From Candidatus Saccharimonadota bacterium (GTDB taxonomy: Bacteria; Patescibacteriota; Saccharimonadia; Saccharimonadales; Saccharimonadaceae), in assembly GCA_017519305.1 (NCBI GenBank), contig JAFWSN010000002.1, positions 62,001 to 126,000 on the forward strand: DNA of 64,000 nt, given 5' to 3'. The notes beneath the pieces are model-generated. The model saw only the letters and a list, made by a program, of their open reading frames with translations. It had not been told where the DNA came from and made no database searches. Positions 23,098 to 31,236 of the stretch are shown piece after piece; within the stretch, counting starts at the first letter, position 1; every line of letters starts with the position of its first letter. The translations under genes and the position numbers were made by a program.

Positions 23098-24873
23098 TTA
23101 TGCCAAATCGGACGACACGCGGTTTACCTCCTCCATTGTTGTTATTCCAGACAAGGCTTTAAGCATGCCGTCTTGTCTCATCGTTACGGTTCCCTTCTCC
23201 TTCGCGACGCGCATAATTTCTTGTGCTGTCGCACGCGAAGTCAAAAGTTTTTGAATATCTTCATCTACTGTAATCGCTTCATAAATGCCAGTGCGGCCAT
23301 GATAACCGCCCGGAGTCTCTTTAGTCGAAATACCACGTACTAATGAGTAGCCGTTTGTATTCTTCACTGGCAAGCCAGCATAACCGAGATCATTGCTGAC
23401 ACTAATCACCGACCCACTATTACTCGGCAATAGGTCGCCTAGTACCGTGTTAAGCTCTTCTGTTTCAAGTTGAGACGAACGATAAACCTCGCGTTTATCC
23501 GTTACTTTACGCACCAAGCGCTGGCCAATCACCGTGTTAAGCGTCGAGGCGAGCAAGAATGGTTCAATGCCCATATCAAGCATACGTGGCAAAATACCGG
23601 CTGCAGAGTTAGTGTGTAACGTCGAGAATACCAAGTGGCCAGTTAGTGCTGCTTGCACTGCTAGCGATGCGGTTTCTGGATCACGAATCTCACCCACCAT
23701 TACCACGTCTGGATCCTGACGCAAAATTGAACGTAGACCCGAAGCGAATGTCAAACCAGCATCCACATTAACTTGCATCTGGTTGATGCCATCCATCTTA
23801 TATTCAACTGGATCCTCAAGCGTCACAATATTTACCGCTTCACTCTTAATATCCTGCAACAAAGCATAAAGCGTAGTAGATTTACCAGAACCAGTTGGGC
23901 CAGAAGTTAGAATCATACCATTTGGTTTAGAAACGCCAGACCTGACCGCCTTTAATGCACGTCCCACCATGCCCATTTTATCGACCACCATCGCTGAACT
24001 AGACTTATCAAGCAAACGAATCACCACTTGTTCGCCCCAGGTCACTGGCGCCACGGCAATACGAAGGTCAATCTCCTTATCGTTTACTAATACCGTAAAC
24101 TCACCGTCTTGCGGCACACGATGCTCATCAATCTTAAGATCGGATAAGATTTTAATCCTTGATACCAAAGCTGGGGCTACTGATTTCGGCAACTCCATCA
24201 CGCGACGCAACACGCCGTCAATGCGATAACGAATAATTAAGCTATCTTCGAGTGGCTCAATATGGATGTCCGAAGCATTCGAAAGCGTAGCGTGATTCAA
24301 AATATTAGTCAAAGCTTTCGAGATTGGCGAATCTTGTATAATAGTTTTAACTCTACTGTTGCTACGTTTTAGTGCGTTCTCCTCATCAGTTGCGCGCACT
24401 GCCTCATCAACAGACTCAAAGTCACCCTTATATTGAGCCAAAACTTCTTTAATACCTTCTTCGGAAGACATAACAGCGCGTATCGGCCTATTGGCCATAC
24501 TTGCCAAATAATCAATCGCCTGAACATCGGTAACATCAAGCATAGCCACCACGAGCACATCATCGCGTACGCCTAGTGGCACCGCCATCACACGCATCAA
24601 AACGTCTTGTGGCAAAAGCAGCAAAGTATCCTGATCAAGACGCACGCCCTTAAGATTTACATAAGGAACGCCAATCACTACCGCCGTAGCATGAGCAATC
24701 ATTTCATCGTTAACGGCATTTTCTTCAAGCAAAGCCTCGAGCAATTGCTTCTCGTGCTTTGGGTCATTATCAACTTTTTCTTTAACTTTATTTACAACAT
24801 CAACATCAACAAGGCCTTCGCCGATCAAAAGCTCGACGACCTTTTCCTGTGCGGCCTTAGCTAATGTTGCCAT
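23098..24873 (-). CDS. pilB: Pilus extension ATPase PilB
   Basis: A 591-residue GspE/PilB ATPase with an N-terminal GSPII_E domain, Walker A GPTGSGKST, LEDPVEY, DVVMVGEIRDPET and GHLVFSTLHTNSA. The tetracysteine zinc motif usual in PilB/GspE between the His-box and the C-terminus is absent; the segment around VTDKREVYRSS contains no cysteines. Its GGAG site lies inside the end of the preceding small gene, so translation is probably coupled. Confidence 0.94.
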   Translation of the reverse strand: MATLAKAAQEKVVELLIGEGLVDVDVVNKVKEKVDNDPKHEKQLLEALLEENAVNDEMIAHATAVVIGVPYVNLKGVRLDQDTLLLLPQDVLMRVMAVPLGVRDDVLVVAMLDVTDVQAIDYLASMANRPIRAVMSSEEGIKEVLAQYKGDFESVDEAVRATDEENALKRSNSRVKTIIQDSPISKALTNILNHATLSNASDIHIEPLEDSLIIRYRIDGVLRRVMELPKSVAPALVSRIKILSDLKIDEHRVPQDGEFTVLVNDKEIDLRIAVAPVTWGEQVVIRLLDKSSSAMVVDKMGMVGRALKAVRSGVSKPNGMILTSGPTGSGKSTTLYALLQDIKSEAVNIVTLEDPVEYKMDGINQMQVNVDAGLTFASGLRSILRQDPDVVMVGEIRDPETASLAVQAALTGHLVFSTLHTNSAAGILPRMLDMGIEPFLLASTLNTVIGQRLVRKVTDKREVYRSSQLETEELNTVLGDLLPSNSGSVISVSNDLGYAGLPVKNTNGYSLVRGISTKETPGGYHGRTGIYEAITVDEDIQKLLTSRATAQEIMRVAKEKGTVTMRQDGMLKALSGITTMEEVNRVSSDLA

Positions 24874-24876
24874 GGC

Positions 24877-25164
24877 TTATTCTTCTCCTTCAGAATCTTC
24901 TATATCGTCTTCGAGGTTATCTTCTAGGTCAGCCTCATTGCCATTACTACAGCCCACACATACTTCAACCGTTGGGTTAATTGCTTTCGTATTAAAAATC
25001 TCTTCGTCTGGCGTAGCTACACTACTTTCTACGGAATACTCTAGTTTCGAAAAACTTTCATCGCTAATTTTTGGAAGTAGCAAATTGCAAAGAATAAAAG
25101 CAAATGCACCGCCAACCACCACCATCAACACTGCAGTAGCAAGATCAAATTGTGCCGTTTTCAT
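24877..25164 (-). CDS. Small membrane protein of the pilus operon
   Basis: A 95-residue protein with one N-terminal membrane helix (LATAVLMVVVGGAFAFILCNLLL), a short linker with VCVGCS, and an acidic tail (DLEDNLEDDIEDSEGEE). I do not recognise a family. Its place between pilO and pilB is where pilP often stands, but no PilP features are visible. It overlaps the pilO stop in TAATG. Confidence 0.65.
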   Translation of the reverse strand: MKTAQFDLATAVLMVVVGGAFAFILCNLLLPKISDESFSKLEYSVESSVATPDEEIFNTKAINPTVEVCVGCSNGNEADLEDNLEDDIEDSEGEE

Positions 25165-26042
25165 TATTTACTTCCTTTCTCATTAACCAAAACGGTTTCA
25201 GTAACTTCCCTGATTTCCGTTGGCTCAACCCAGTAAGCTTCAGCACGAATCGACATTTCTAGTACTGCGCCGCTGCTTTCAATCGTCGCTTGCTTGATGT
25301 CGAACTCACGCATTGAGTGTTCAATATTATCGAGTACTGTGTATGCCGTCTCCGCATCAGACCTAATTTCCAAATTAATCGATAGCGGCATAACTCCGCT
25401 CACGAGAGAAGAATCACCGTAAAAACCACCTGGTGAAATAGTCTCTGGTACCCATCCTGAAATATTAAAGATTTTGTTCAAGCTAGCGAGCAATGCTTCC
25501 TCATTCTTATGTGATGGCAACGCATCTGGAATCAAACGCAATGCCGAACAACGCTTAATCATATCTGTTGCATCAGAAATTTCTTCTTCGGTTTTTGCTT
25601 TACTATAAATCGTATTCAACTCTTTGTATGTATAGGTCTTACCGGTTTCTGGATTCAAACAAGAATCATCATCACCCTTACTTGGTACATAGCTAAGTGA
25701 TTCGTTGGATGCCAAATTTTGCAAAATATTAGACCTCAGCGTGCCAGGAACTTCACTCGTACTAATAGTGTTCGGATCACAATTCTTTAGTTCATCCAAA
25801 CTATAGACCGTTCCCCTCGGACTCCTGCAGACGCCAGCATTTTTAATCGTATCGGAATAAGTTACAATTGCTTGATCTTTCGCCGAAATCACACGGGCAT
25901 TAAAGCCAATCAACTTCACCCAATGCGTCACCACAGCAATTGCGGCACCGATTACAATACCAGTACCGAACACTGCAAGTAACATATATTGTTGTGCTTT
26001 GGAAATCTTAGCTTTCTTTAAAATCGAAATATCTTTTTTCAT
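25164..26042 (-). CDS. pilO: PilO-like pilus assembly protein
   Basis: A 292-residue bitopic protein with a membrane helix at about residues 18-40 (YMLLAVFGTGIVIGAAIAVVTH) followed by an extracytoplasmic domain. Four cysteines in the middle could pair. The C-terminal ferredoxin-like part (LSINLEIRSDAETAYTVLDNIEHS) is typical of PilO in the PilMNO alignment complex. The assignment rests on operon order and layout more than on motifs. Confidence 0.75.
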   Translation of the reverse strand: MKKDISILKKAKISKAQQYMLLAVFGTGIVIGAAIAVVTHWVKLIGFNARVISAKDQAIVTYSDTIKNAGVCRSPRGTVYSLDELKNCDPNTISTSEVPGTLRSNILQNLASNESLSYVPSKGDDDSCLNPETGKTYTYKELNTIYSKAKTEEEISDATDMIKRCSALRLIPDALPSHKNEEALLASLNKIFNISGWVPETISPGGFYGDSSLVSGVMPLSINLEIRSDAETAYTVLDNIEHSMREFDIKQATIESSGAVLEMSIRAEAYWVEPTEIREVTETVLVNEKGSK

Positions 26043-26045
26043 CTT

Positions 26046-27260
26046 CTATTCCTCCCCTCCTTCTGGCCCATCGACATCCGCCGCACGTTCCTTAAACATA
26101 TTTTGAATCTGGGTATACGAATCGGTTACATTGTATTTGCCGTAAGGAGCAAAAGCAATCAAATGGTAGTTGGCAAATCTAAACACTTCTGGGTCAAAGT
26201 TAATTACCGCCGAGAACCTCAACACTAATTGTCCAGTATCATCAATACCGTTTGAAGAACCATTAATCATAATGCCTTCTTCACCATCTGGCACCAACTT
26301 ACATTTATCGTTTTGTTTTTCCCAAACAATCTCGTCATTTTTCTTGGTGATAATGTAATTCACGCACTCACTTTCAAAATGAGGAACGTTGTAGATATTA
26401 CCTGAAAGGTCCATCTTTTTGCCACTAATCCATTCTTCAAACATTGGTGTACGCCAAATTTTTACTACATTTTCACCTGTTTCATCGTAAATTTCGTATT
26501 CATAACCATAAAGCGTAGCTGACTCTTCTTCCTCTTCTTTAGCTTCTTCAGTTTCTTCTTCTGGCTGGTCAACTACTATTTCAGTTTTTATTAAGCCATC
26601 ATCCTCTTCTTTGTTGGAATCTTTCTCGGCTTCTTTCTTTGGCGCACATCCGTCACGCTCGATCGCCCAATAAGCATACAAATTATCGCCTTCGGCAAAG
26701 AATGTGCCGTTGTAATCTTTTTCGATAATACAGTAAGACGGGATATCGTCGCCATTTTTGTCGACATACTTACCATAATCGTAAGTTAAATAATTCATAC
26801 TCTTTTTGAATGCATCGAGCACGTTGTAATCGATATATGGTTCACTCTTAGCATCAGCCTGTGCACTAAATGCCATCGTTGCGTTAGTTAAGTCAACTGA
26901 AAGATCGGAAAGATCAATGGTGTCGCCATTGGTCGGTTGCAAGACTAAGAGCACGTTGAAGACTCTCGACAACAAATTCTTGTTATCGGCAATTTCATTA
27001 AGTTTTTCGACTTGGTTTTGCAATGTCAAAAAGTCTGTCAAATCTTCGTAGCTATTAATCTTAATTGACATCTCATTTAGTACTTGTTTTTTCTCGTTCA
27101 AAGCAATACTTTGCCCAGCAACAACCATACCGAGAATTGCCATAATGCCAATCGCTGATGCAGAAATTACGATGCAAAGGAAGAAAATGAAATTCCTCAG
27201 CTTCAAGGCCTTAATCATTTCCTTCTTAATGTCTGGTACCAAATTAATTTCACGTGCCAT
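26046..27260 (-). CDS. pilN: PilN-like pilus assembly protein
   Basis: A 404-residue bitopic protein. The N-terminal MAREINLVPD is the PilN INLLP-type motif that binds PilM. A membrane helix follows (FFLCIVISASAIGIMAILGMVV), then a coiled coil and a large extracytoplasmic domain with an acidic insert (EEETEEAKEEEEE). It is about twice the usual PilN length, mainly because of that insert region. Translation is coupled to pilM through a TAATG overlap. Confidence 0.83.
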   Translation of the reverse strand: MAREINLVPDIKKEMIKALKLRNFIFFLCIVISASAIGIMAILGMVVAGQSIALNEKKQVLNEMSIKINSYEDLTDFLTLQNQVEKLNEIADNKNLLSRVFNVLLVLQPTNGDTIDLSDLSVDLTNATMAFSAQADAKSEPYIDYNVLDAFKKSMNYLTYDYGKYVDKNGDDIPSYCIIEKDYNGTFFAEGDNLYAYWAIERDGCAPKKEAEKDSNKEEDDGLIKTEIVVDQPEEETEEAKEEEEESATLYGYEYEIYDETGENVVKIWRTPMFEEWISGKKMDLSGNIYNVPHFESECVNYIITKKNDEIVWEKQNDKCKLVPDGEEGIMINGSSNGIDDTGQLVLRFSAVINFDPEVFRFANYHLIAFAPYGKYNVTDSYTQIQNMFKERAADVDGPEGGEE

Positions 27261-28306
27261 TACTCATTACTCCTCTCCGACAAACCAATTGCTACTGCAA
27301 ATTCACTTGCCACGTTCATCAAAGCCTGTTGTTGTTCGTTGGTCGTTTGAACTAATTGCCACGGATTGCCAACTACAGTCGGAATATTTACCTTTGCTTC
27401 AATGTATTCTGGGAACAACGGAACCCTTGCGGCAAAACTAGAAAGCACAATGCCGCCAATCTTAAGCATCGGGGCCTTAGTCTGCAAGAAGCGAATTGAT
27501 TTCGTAATCTCAGCTACATAGCTCTCGAGCAAATTAGAAAGTACCTTAAATACTTGCCCCTCTACCTGATCTTGGGCTAAACCAAATCTCAAAATAAACT
27601 GTCTGGCCTGGTCTTCTTTTACATTCAAACTGCTAGCAGCCGTCCTAACAAACAAATTGAAACCACCATGTACGCTACGTACCAACCTCGGTTGGTCGTT
27701 ATACATCACGACGATATCAGACGCATTTTCGCCCATATCAATAATTATGCGCCCGTCCATTGCTCCAATTGGGCTAAGTGCGCGTGCCATGGCCAATGCT
27801 TCTGGTTCCATCGCAATCACGTTGAATCCCATTTTTTCAATCAATTCAAGCTGGGTCTCCGCATACTCTTTTGCAGTCGAAGAAACTAGCATGTCTATCT
27901 TGTTCTGATCAGAAAGACTTGGGCCTAGCTTAATGTAATCAACCTTTGCCTCATCCATCGGCATTGGTACATACTTATCAATTTCATAGCCAAAAGCTTT
28001 CTTCAATTCTTTATCTGGCAAGTTATCGGTTTCAACAATGGAGGTAAAAGTCTTGTTTGCTGGAAGGCCTACAGCAATATTTTTGGTTTTAATGCCGGCT
28101 TGATTCACGGCACCAAGAATAGTCTCGCCAAGACGACGACGACCTAACTCACTTGAATCCTGGGCCAATCTCTGATCAATTGGGATATAAGCATACTTAG
28201 ACAGCACAAAACTTCCATTTGCACCTCTGTTCAACTGGACAATTCTTAGCGAATTCGTTCCAATGTCCAATGAAAAGAAGTCGCCCACTCCATGAAGTAA
28301 ATTCAT
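27260..28306 (-). CDS. pilM: PilM actin-like pilus assembly ATPase
   Basis: A 348-residue cytoplasmic actin-fold protein that binds PilN and recruits the ATPases. FSLDIGTNSLRIVQL is the phosphate-1 loop, and RIIIDMGENASDIVVM is the phosphate-2 loop. It is first in the pilM-N-O-x-B-T-C operon. The ATG at 28306 lies 7 nt from a TATAAT box, so the whole pilus operon message should be leaderless. Confidence 0.9.
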   Translation of the reverse strand: MNLLHGVGDFFSLDIGTNSLRIVQLNRGANGSFVLSKYAYIPIDQRLAQDSSELGRRRLGETILGAVNQAGIKTKNIAVGLPANKTFTSIVETDNLPDKELKKAFGYEIDKYVPMPMDEAKVDYIKLGPSLSDQNKIDMLVSSTAKEYAETQLELIEKMGFNVIAMEPEALAMARALSPIGAMDGRIIIDMGENASDIVVMYNDQPRLVRSVHGGFNLFVRTAASSLNVKEDQARQFILRFGLAQDQVEGQVFKVLSNLLESYVAEITKSIRFLQTKAPMLKIGGIVLSSFAARVPLFPEYIEAKVNIPTVVGNPWQLVQTTNEQQQALMNVASEFAVAIGLSERSNE

Positions 28307-28313
28307 ACCCTAA

Positions 28314-28319
28314 ATTATA
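28314..28319 (-). promoter_or_regulatory. Leaderless promoter of the pilus operon
   Basis: Minus-strand TATAAT, 7 nt from the pilM ATG; no TG extension. Confidence 0.55.
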
Positions 28320-28338
28320 AGCGTAAACAATATGAAAA

Positions 28339-28929
28339 TCAAGCTTTTTTAGCGTTTTTCAAAAGATAAAAACGCTCCAAATTTCCCTTTTTTCCAGCCA
28401 CGTCATTGTCGCGTTTTTGAAGCACCAAAAAACCATTCATTTTGAGCCAATTTTCAAAATTTTTCATAATGTCGCGGCGCATTTTTTCATTCTTCACCAC
28501 GCCTTTCACGAGCTGACTTGGTTCTGCCTCAAATTGTGGCTTTAGCATCACCAAAAAATCCGCATCTTTCCCTATAATTTTCTTGGCATGTGCCAAAATT
28601 TTAGTCAAACTGACAAAAGACACATCCGCCACCACCGCGTCGATTTCGCCTACAAAATCGTCTTTTGCAACATCAAAGAAATCCGTCTTCTCACGTAAGT
28701 CCACTCGCGCGTCAAAACGAAGCGGAGCCTTCATTTGATTAGTTCCCTTTTCAATCGCGATAACTTTTTTCGCTCCTAATTTCAGCGCTAGTTCAGTAAA
28801 TCCTCCGGTAGAGGAGCCAATGTCTAGCACTGTCTTATTGCGAAAATCGTAGCGGAAAGCTCGCACTGCCCCCTCGAGCTTTCCCTCCGCGCGTGAAACA
28901 AATTTATTTTCGGCGCTCACGATAGGCAT
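28339..28929 (-). CDS. TlyA-like rRNA 2'-O-methyltransferase without S4 domain
   Basis: A 196-residue FtsJ-fold methyltransferase resembling TlyA: FVSRAEGKLEGAV, the SAM-binding LDIGSSTGGFTELAL, ADVSFVSL and MLKPQFEAE are shared blocks. TlyA usually starts with an S4 RNA-binding domain of about 60 residues, which is missing here. The start at 28929 is inside the 3' end of efp (26-nt overlap), so coupling is likely; GTG at 28920 is an alternative. TlyA methylates 16S and 23S rRNA in mycobacteria; the target here is unknown. Confidence 0.82.
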   Translation of the reverse strand: MPIVSAENKFVSRAEGKLEGAVRAFRYDFRNKTVLDIGSSTGGFTELALKLGAKKVIAIEKGTNQMKAPLRFDARVDLREKTDFFDVAKDDFVGEIDAVVADVSFVSLTKILAHAKKIIGKDADFLVMLKPQFEAEPSQLVKGVVKNEKMRRDIMKNFENWLKMNGFLVLQKRDNDVAGKKGNLERFYLLKNAKKA

Positions 28930-29464
28930 AAGTTTCTGTATCCACCGACACAATGTCGCCTTGTTTGATAAATGCTGGCACTTTGATTACTACACCAGTC
29001 TCAAGCGTTGCATCTTTCATAACTGAAGACGTGGTATCGCCTTTTACGACTGACTCAGTGTAGGTAACTTCAAGCCAAAGATTCTTTGGAAGTACGAGGT
29101 TGATTGGAGTTCCGTTGTAGAACTGAATCTCCATTTCATCACCGTCTTTCATGAAATCTTTGGAATCACCAACCATATCACTGCCAAGTTCGTATTGTTC
29201 GAAAGTTTCTGGGTCCATAAAATAGAACTTCTCACCGTCAGTATAGAGATACTGAACTTTGCGAGTCGTCACTTCTGCTGGCTCAATTTTTTCCTGACCT
29301 TTAAAAGTTTTTGGAAGCAAAGCGCCAGTCATCAAGTTTTTAATCTTGACGTTGACGATTGAGCCGCCACGGCCCATCACTTTTTGTGAATACTCGACCA
29401 CTTTGTATGGTTGACCATCCAAAGTAATCAAAACATTCTTCTTTAAATCTGTTGGTCCGTACAT
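28904..29464 (-). CDS. efp: Translation elongation factor P
   Basis: A 186-residue three-domain factor that relieves ribosome stalling at polyproline. The domain I loop that carries Lys34 in E. coli (PGKG) reads MGRGG here, so an arginine is at the modified tip. This recalls the EarP-rhamnosylated type, though no earP is in the window. AAGGGG precedes the ATG. The proteins nearby include proline-rich surface linkers that may need EF-P. It follows rpsR. Confidence 0.94.
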   Translation of the reverse strand: MYGPTDLKKNVLITLDGQPYKVVEYSQKVMGRGGSIVNVKIKNLMTGALLPKTFKGQEKIEPAEVTTRKVQYLYTDGEKFYFMDPETFEQYELGSDMVGDSKDFMKDGDEMEIQFYNGTPINLVLPKNLWLEVTYTESVVKGDTTSSVMKDATLETGVVIKVPAFIKQGDIVSVDTETYAYRERRK

Positions 29465-29472
29465 AAAACCCC

Positions 29473-29670
29473 TTAATTATTAGAAACAAATGGTAACAAT
29501 GCTAGGTGGCGAGCACGCTTTACAGCGACTGCAAGCTGGCGTTGTTGTTTAGCCGAAAGACCAGTCTTTGAGATTGGTTCAATACGACCATAAACATCGA
29601 TATAACGTTGCAAAGTTTTTACATCGCGATAATCGAAATATAGATCTGGATCATTTTTAATCCTTCTCAT
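29473..29670 (-). CDS. rpsR: Ribosomal protein bS18
   Basis: A 65-residue protein that pairs with bS6 on the 30S platform. [19 protein letters not shown] and [21 protein letters not shown] are diagnostic. There are no cysteines, so it is the zinc-free form. AAGGAG lies upstream of the ATG. It is third in rpsF-ssb-rpsR, the conserved bacterial order. Confidence 0.96.
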   Translation of the reverse strand: MRRIKNDPDLYFDYRDVKTLQRYIDVYGRIEPISKTGLSAKQQRQLAVAVKRARHLALLPFVSNN

Positions 29671-29706
29671 GATACTCCTTCACTTAAAATTGATATAAAC
29701 CTCTCT

Positions 29707-30147
29707 TTAGAATGGGATCTCAGATAAGTCAATTGGCTCTTCTGGGATGTCATCTGGCACGACTTCTGGTTCGGCCGCTGCGTCAGCGCCTTTACCAGCG
29801 TTATCACCACGTTCCATACCGGTAAGGAAGTTGAAATCTTCGACAACTACTTCCACGCGAGAACGCTTTTGGCCAGTATTTTTGTCTTCCCAGCTGCGTT
29901 GATCGAGACGACCAGATACCAAGACGCCAGTACCTTTTTTAGCATATTGGTTAATCATTTCGCCAAGTTTGCCCCAAGCTGAACAATCAATAAAGGAAAC
30001 GTCTTCCTGTTGATTGCCAGATGAGTCGCGGAAAACACGATTCACTGCAACGGAGAAAGAACAGACTGATGAACCATTAGGAGTAGTCCTAAGTTCTGGA
30101 TCACGAGTTAGGTTTCCGGTGATGATTGCTTTAGAAAAACCGCGCAT
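29707..30147 (-). CDS. ssb: Single-stranded DNA-binding protein
   Basis: A 146-residue OB-fold protein coating single-stranded DNA. KAIITGNLTRDPELRTTPNG and the strand VLVSGRLDQRSWED are typical. The tail ends in DLSEIPF, the acidic tip with terminal Pro-Phe that recruits repair and replication proteins. It lies between rpsF and rpsR. Confidence 0.96.
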   Translation of the reverse strand: MRGFSKAIITGNLTRDPELRTTPNGSSVCSFSVAVNRVFRDSSGNQQEDVSFIDCSAWGKLGEMINQYAKKGTGVLVSGRLDQRSWEDKNTGQKRSRVEVVVEDFNFLTGMERGDNAGKGADAAAEPEVVPDDIPEEPIDLSEIPF

Positions 30148-30167
30148 AATAAATTATCTCCTTTGAC

Positions 30168-30530
30168 TTATTCTTTATCTTCTTCTTTTTCGTCTTCTTC
30201 GCTAGAAGCTTTACGAGCCTTGCGGTGAGCTTCTAATTTGAGCTTACGCTCGTCAACAGAGACCAACAAGTAACGAAGTACTTCGTCGGTAATGTTGAGG
30301 ACACTCGAAATCTTCGCTGAAGCCGTTGTAGGAAGCTCCAATTCGAAGTAATAGTAGACGGCAAATTCTTGAGCAGCGATAGGATAAGCAAGGCGCTTTT
30401 TGCCATCGTTCTCTTCTTTAACAATTTTACCGCCAGTCGACTCAATCAACTTTTTGATCTTGTCTAGTGCAGGATCCAAGTTCATCTCGAGGTCAGGATG
30501 AACTAGAACCGTGAGTTCGTAATTTCTCAT
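30168..30530 (-). CDS. rpsF: Ribosomal protein bS6
   Basis: A 120-residue protein binding bS18 and 16S rRNA. The start at 30530 begins MRNYELTVLVHPDL and follows AAAGGAG by 5 nt; upstream in-frame ATG codons lie inside the leader hairpin. A charged Glu/Lys tail extends the C-terminus. It is the first gene of the rpsF-ssb-rpsR-efp-tlyA-like unit. Confidence 0.95.
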   Translation of the reverse strand: MRNYELTVLVHPDLEMNLDPALDKIKKLIESTGGKIVKEENDGKKRLAYPIAAQEFAVYYYFELELPTTASAKISSVLNITDEVLRYLLVSVDERKLKLEAHRKARKASSEEDEKEEDKE

Positions 30531-30548
30531 TACACTCCTTTGGATTAA

Positions 30549-30575
30549 AGCAAACGCGGACACTTCCCGTTTGCT
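30549..30575 (-). promoter_or_regulatory. Hairpin in the rpsF leader
   Basis: In the rpsF mRNA AGCAAACG pairs perfectly with CGTTTGCT, with a GGA/TCC inner stem and an unpaired G beside TCC. In several bacteria bS6-bS18 bind a leader hairpin with a CCG-containing bulge and repress the operon. The TCCG here is compatible with that motif, but equivalence is inference. Confidence 0.5.
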
Positions 30576-30592
30576 GAGCTAATATTGAGTGC

Positions 30593-30601
30593 ATTATAGC
30601 A
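30593..30601 (-). promoter_or_regulatory. rpsF operon promoter
   Basis: Minus-strand TGC-TATAAT (hexamer 30593-30598); the leader to the rpsF ATG is about 55 nt. Confidence 0.6.
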
Positions 30602-30630
30602 TACTTCTCCCCTAAAGTCCAGCCCTAACG

Positions 30631-31236
30631 CTAATTTATCCCCTCGGCGATTATCGCGGCCAAATTACTATTCACACTATTCGTCATACGCACCAAGCAT
30701 CTTACGACCCAGTCAATCTTTTCGACCTTCACGCCATCGTCGATCCAAACCTTAATAATCCCACGAACACCGGCATAAAACAGCTCAAATAACCGTTCAG
30801 AAAGCTCACTATCGTAACGCTCCAAGTTTGGCGCCACTTCATGCCTAACCAAATAAATCATTTTTCTAAAAAGCCTGTCCCTATCATAACCAAATTTAAA
30901 GATGAATTCCCCCCTGTATTTTATGATGAAAAGCAGGAGTCTACGCCAAACTATTTCTTTACTGTTCCCTGCAAAATCCAGCTTTACAAAAGCCGCCCAC
31001 ATCTCCTCGTCTTTAAACCGAAAAATATCGCCAACTTGGCGATATCTTCTAAAGAATGTAGCTCTCCCCTTATTTGCTTTCTTACATAAATCTACTGAAC
31101 GGATAGAAAGATTATAGCCGTCTTCATTTACTGTTTCTGCAAGAACTGCGAAAAATGAATCACGACTCTTCACCACCCTAGCGTCAGGTCGTTCACACAC
31201 ATACTTTATTTTACAACGAATTTGCGATTTCGTCAA
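30631..31236 (-). CDS. TetR-like transcriptional regulator
   Basis: A 201-residue protein with an N-terminal TetR-type helix-turn-helix (FFAVLAETVNEDGYNLSIRSVDLCKKANKGRATFF by position about 28-62) and a helical ligand or dimer domain. It starts inside the 3' end of ftsK (26-nt overlap) and so is probably read from the ftsK message. Its target and signal are unknown. The exact start is uncertain: GTG codons downstream are possible. Confidence 0.65.
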   Translation of the reverse strand: MTKSQIRCKIKYVCERPDARVVKSRDSFFAVLAETVNEDGYNLSIRSVDLCKKANKGRATFFRRYRQVGDIFRFKDEEMWAAFVKLDFAGNSKEIVWRRLLLFIIKYRGEFIFKFGYDRDRLFRKMIYLVRHEVAPNLERYDSELSERLFELFYAGVRGIIKVWIDDGVKVEKIDWVVRCLVRMTNSVNSNLAAIIAEGIN

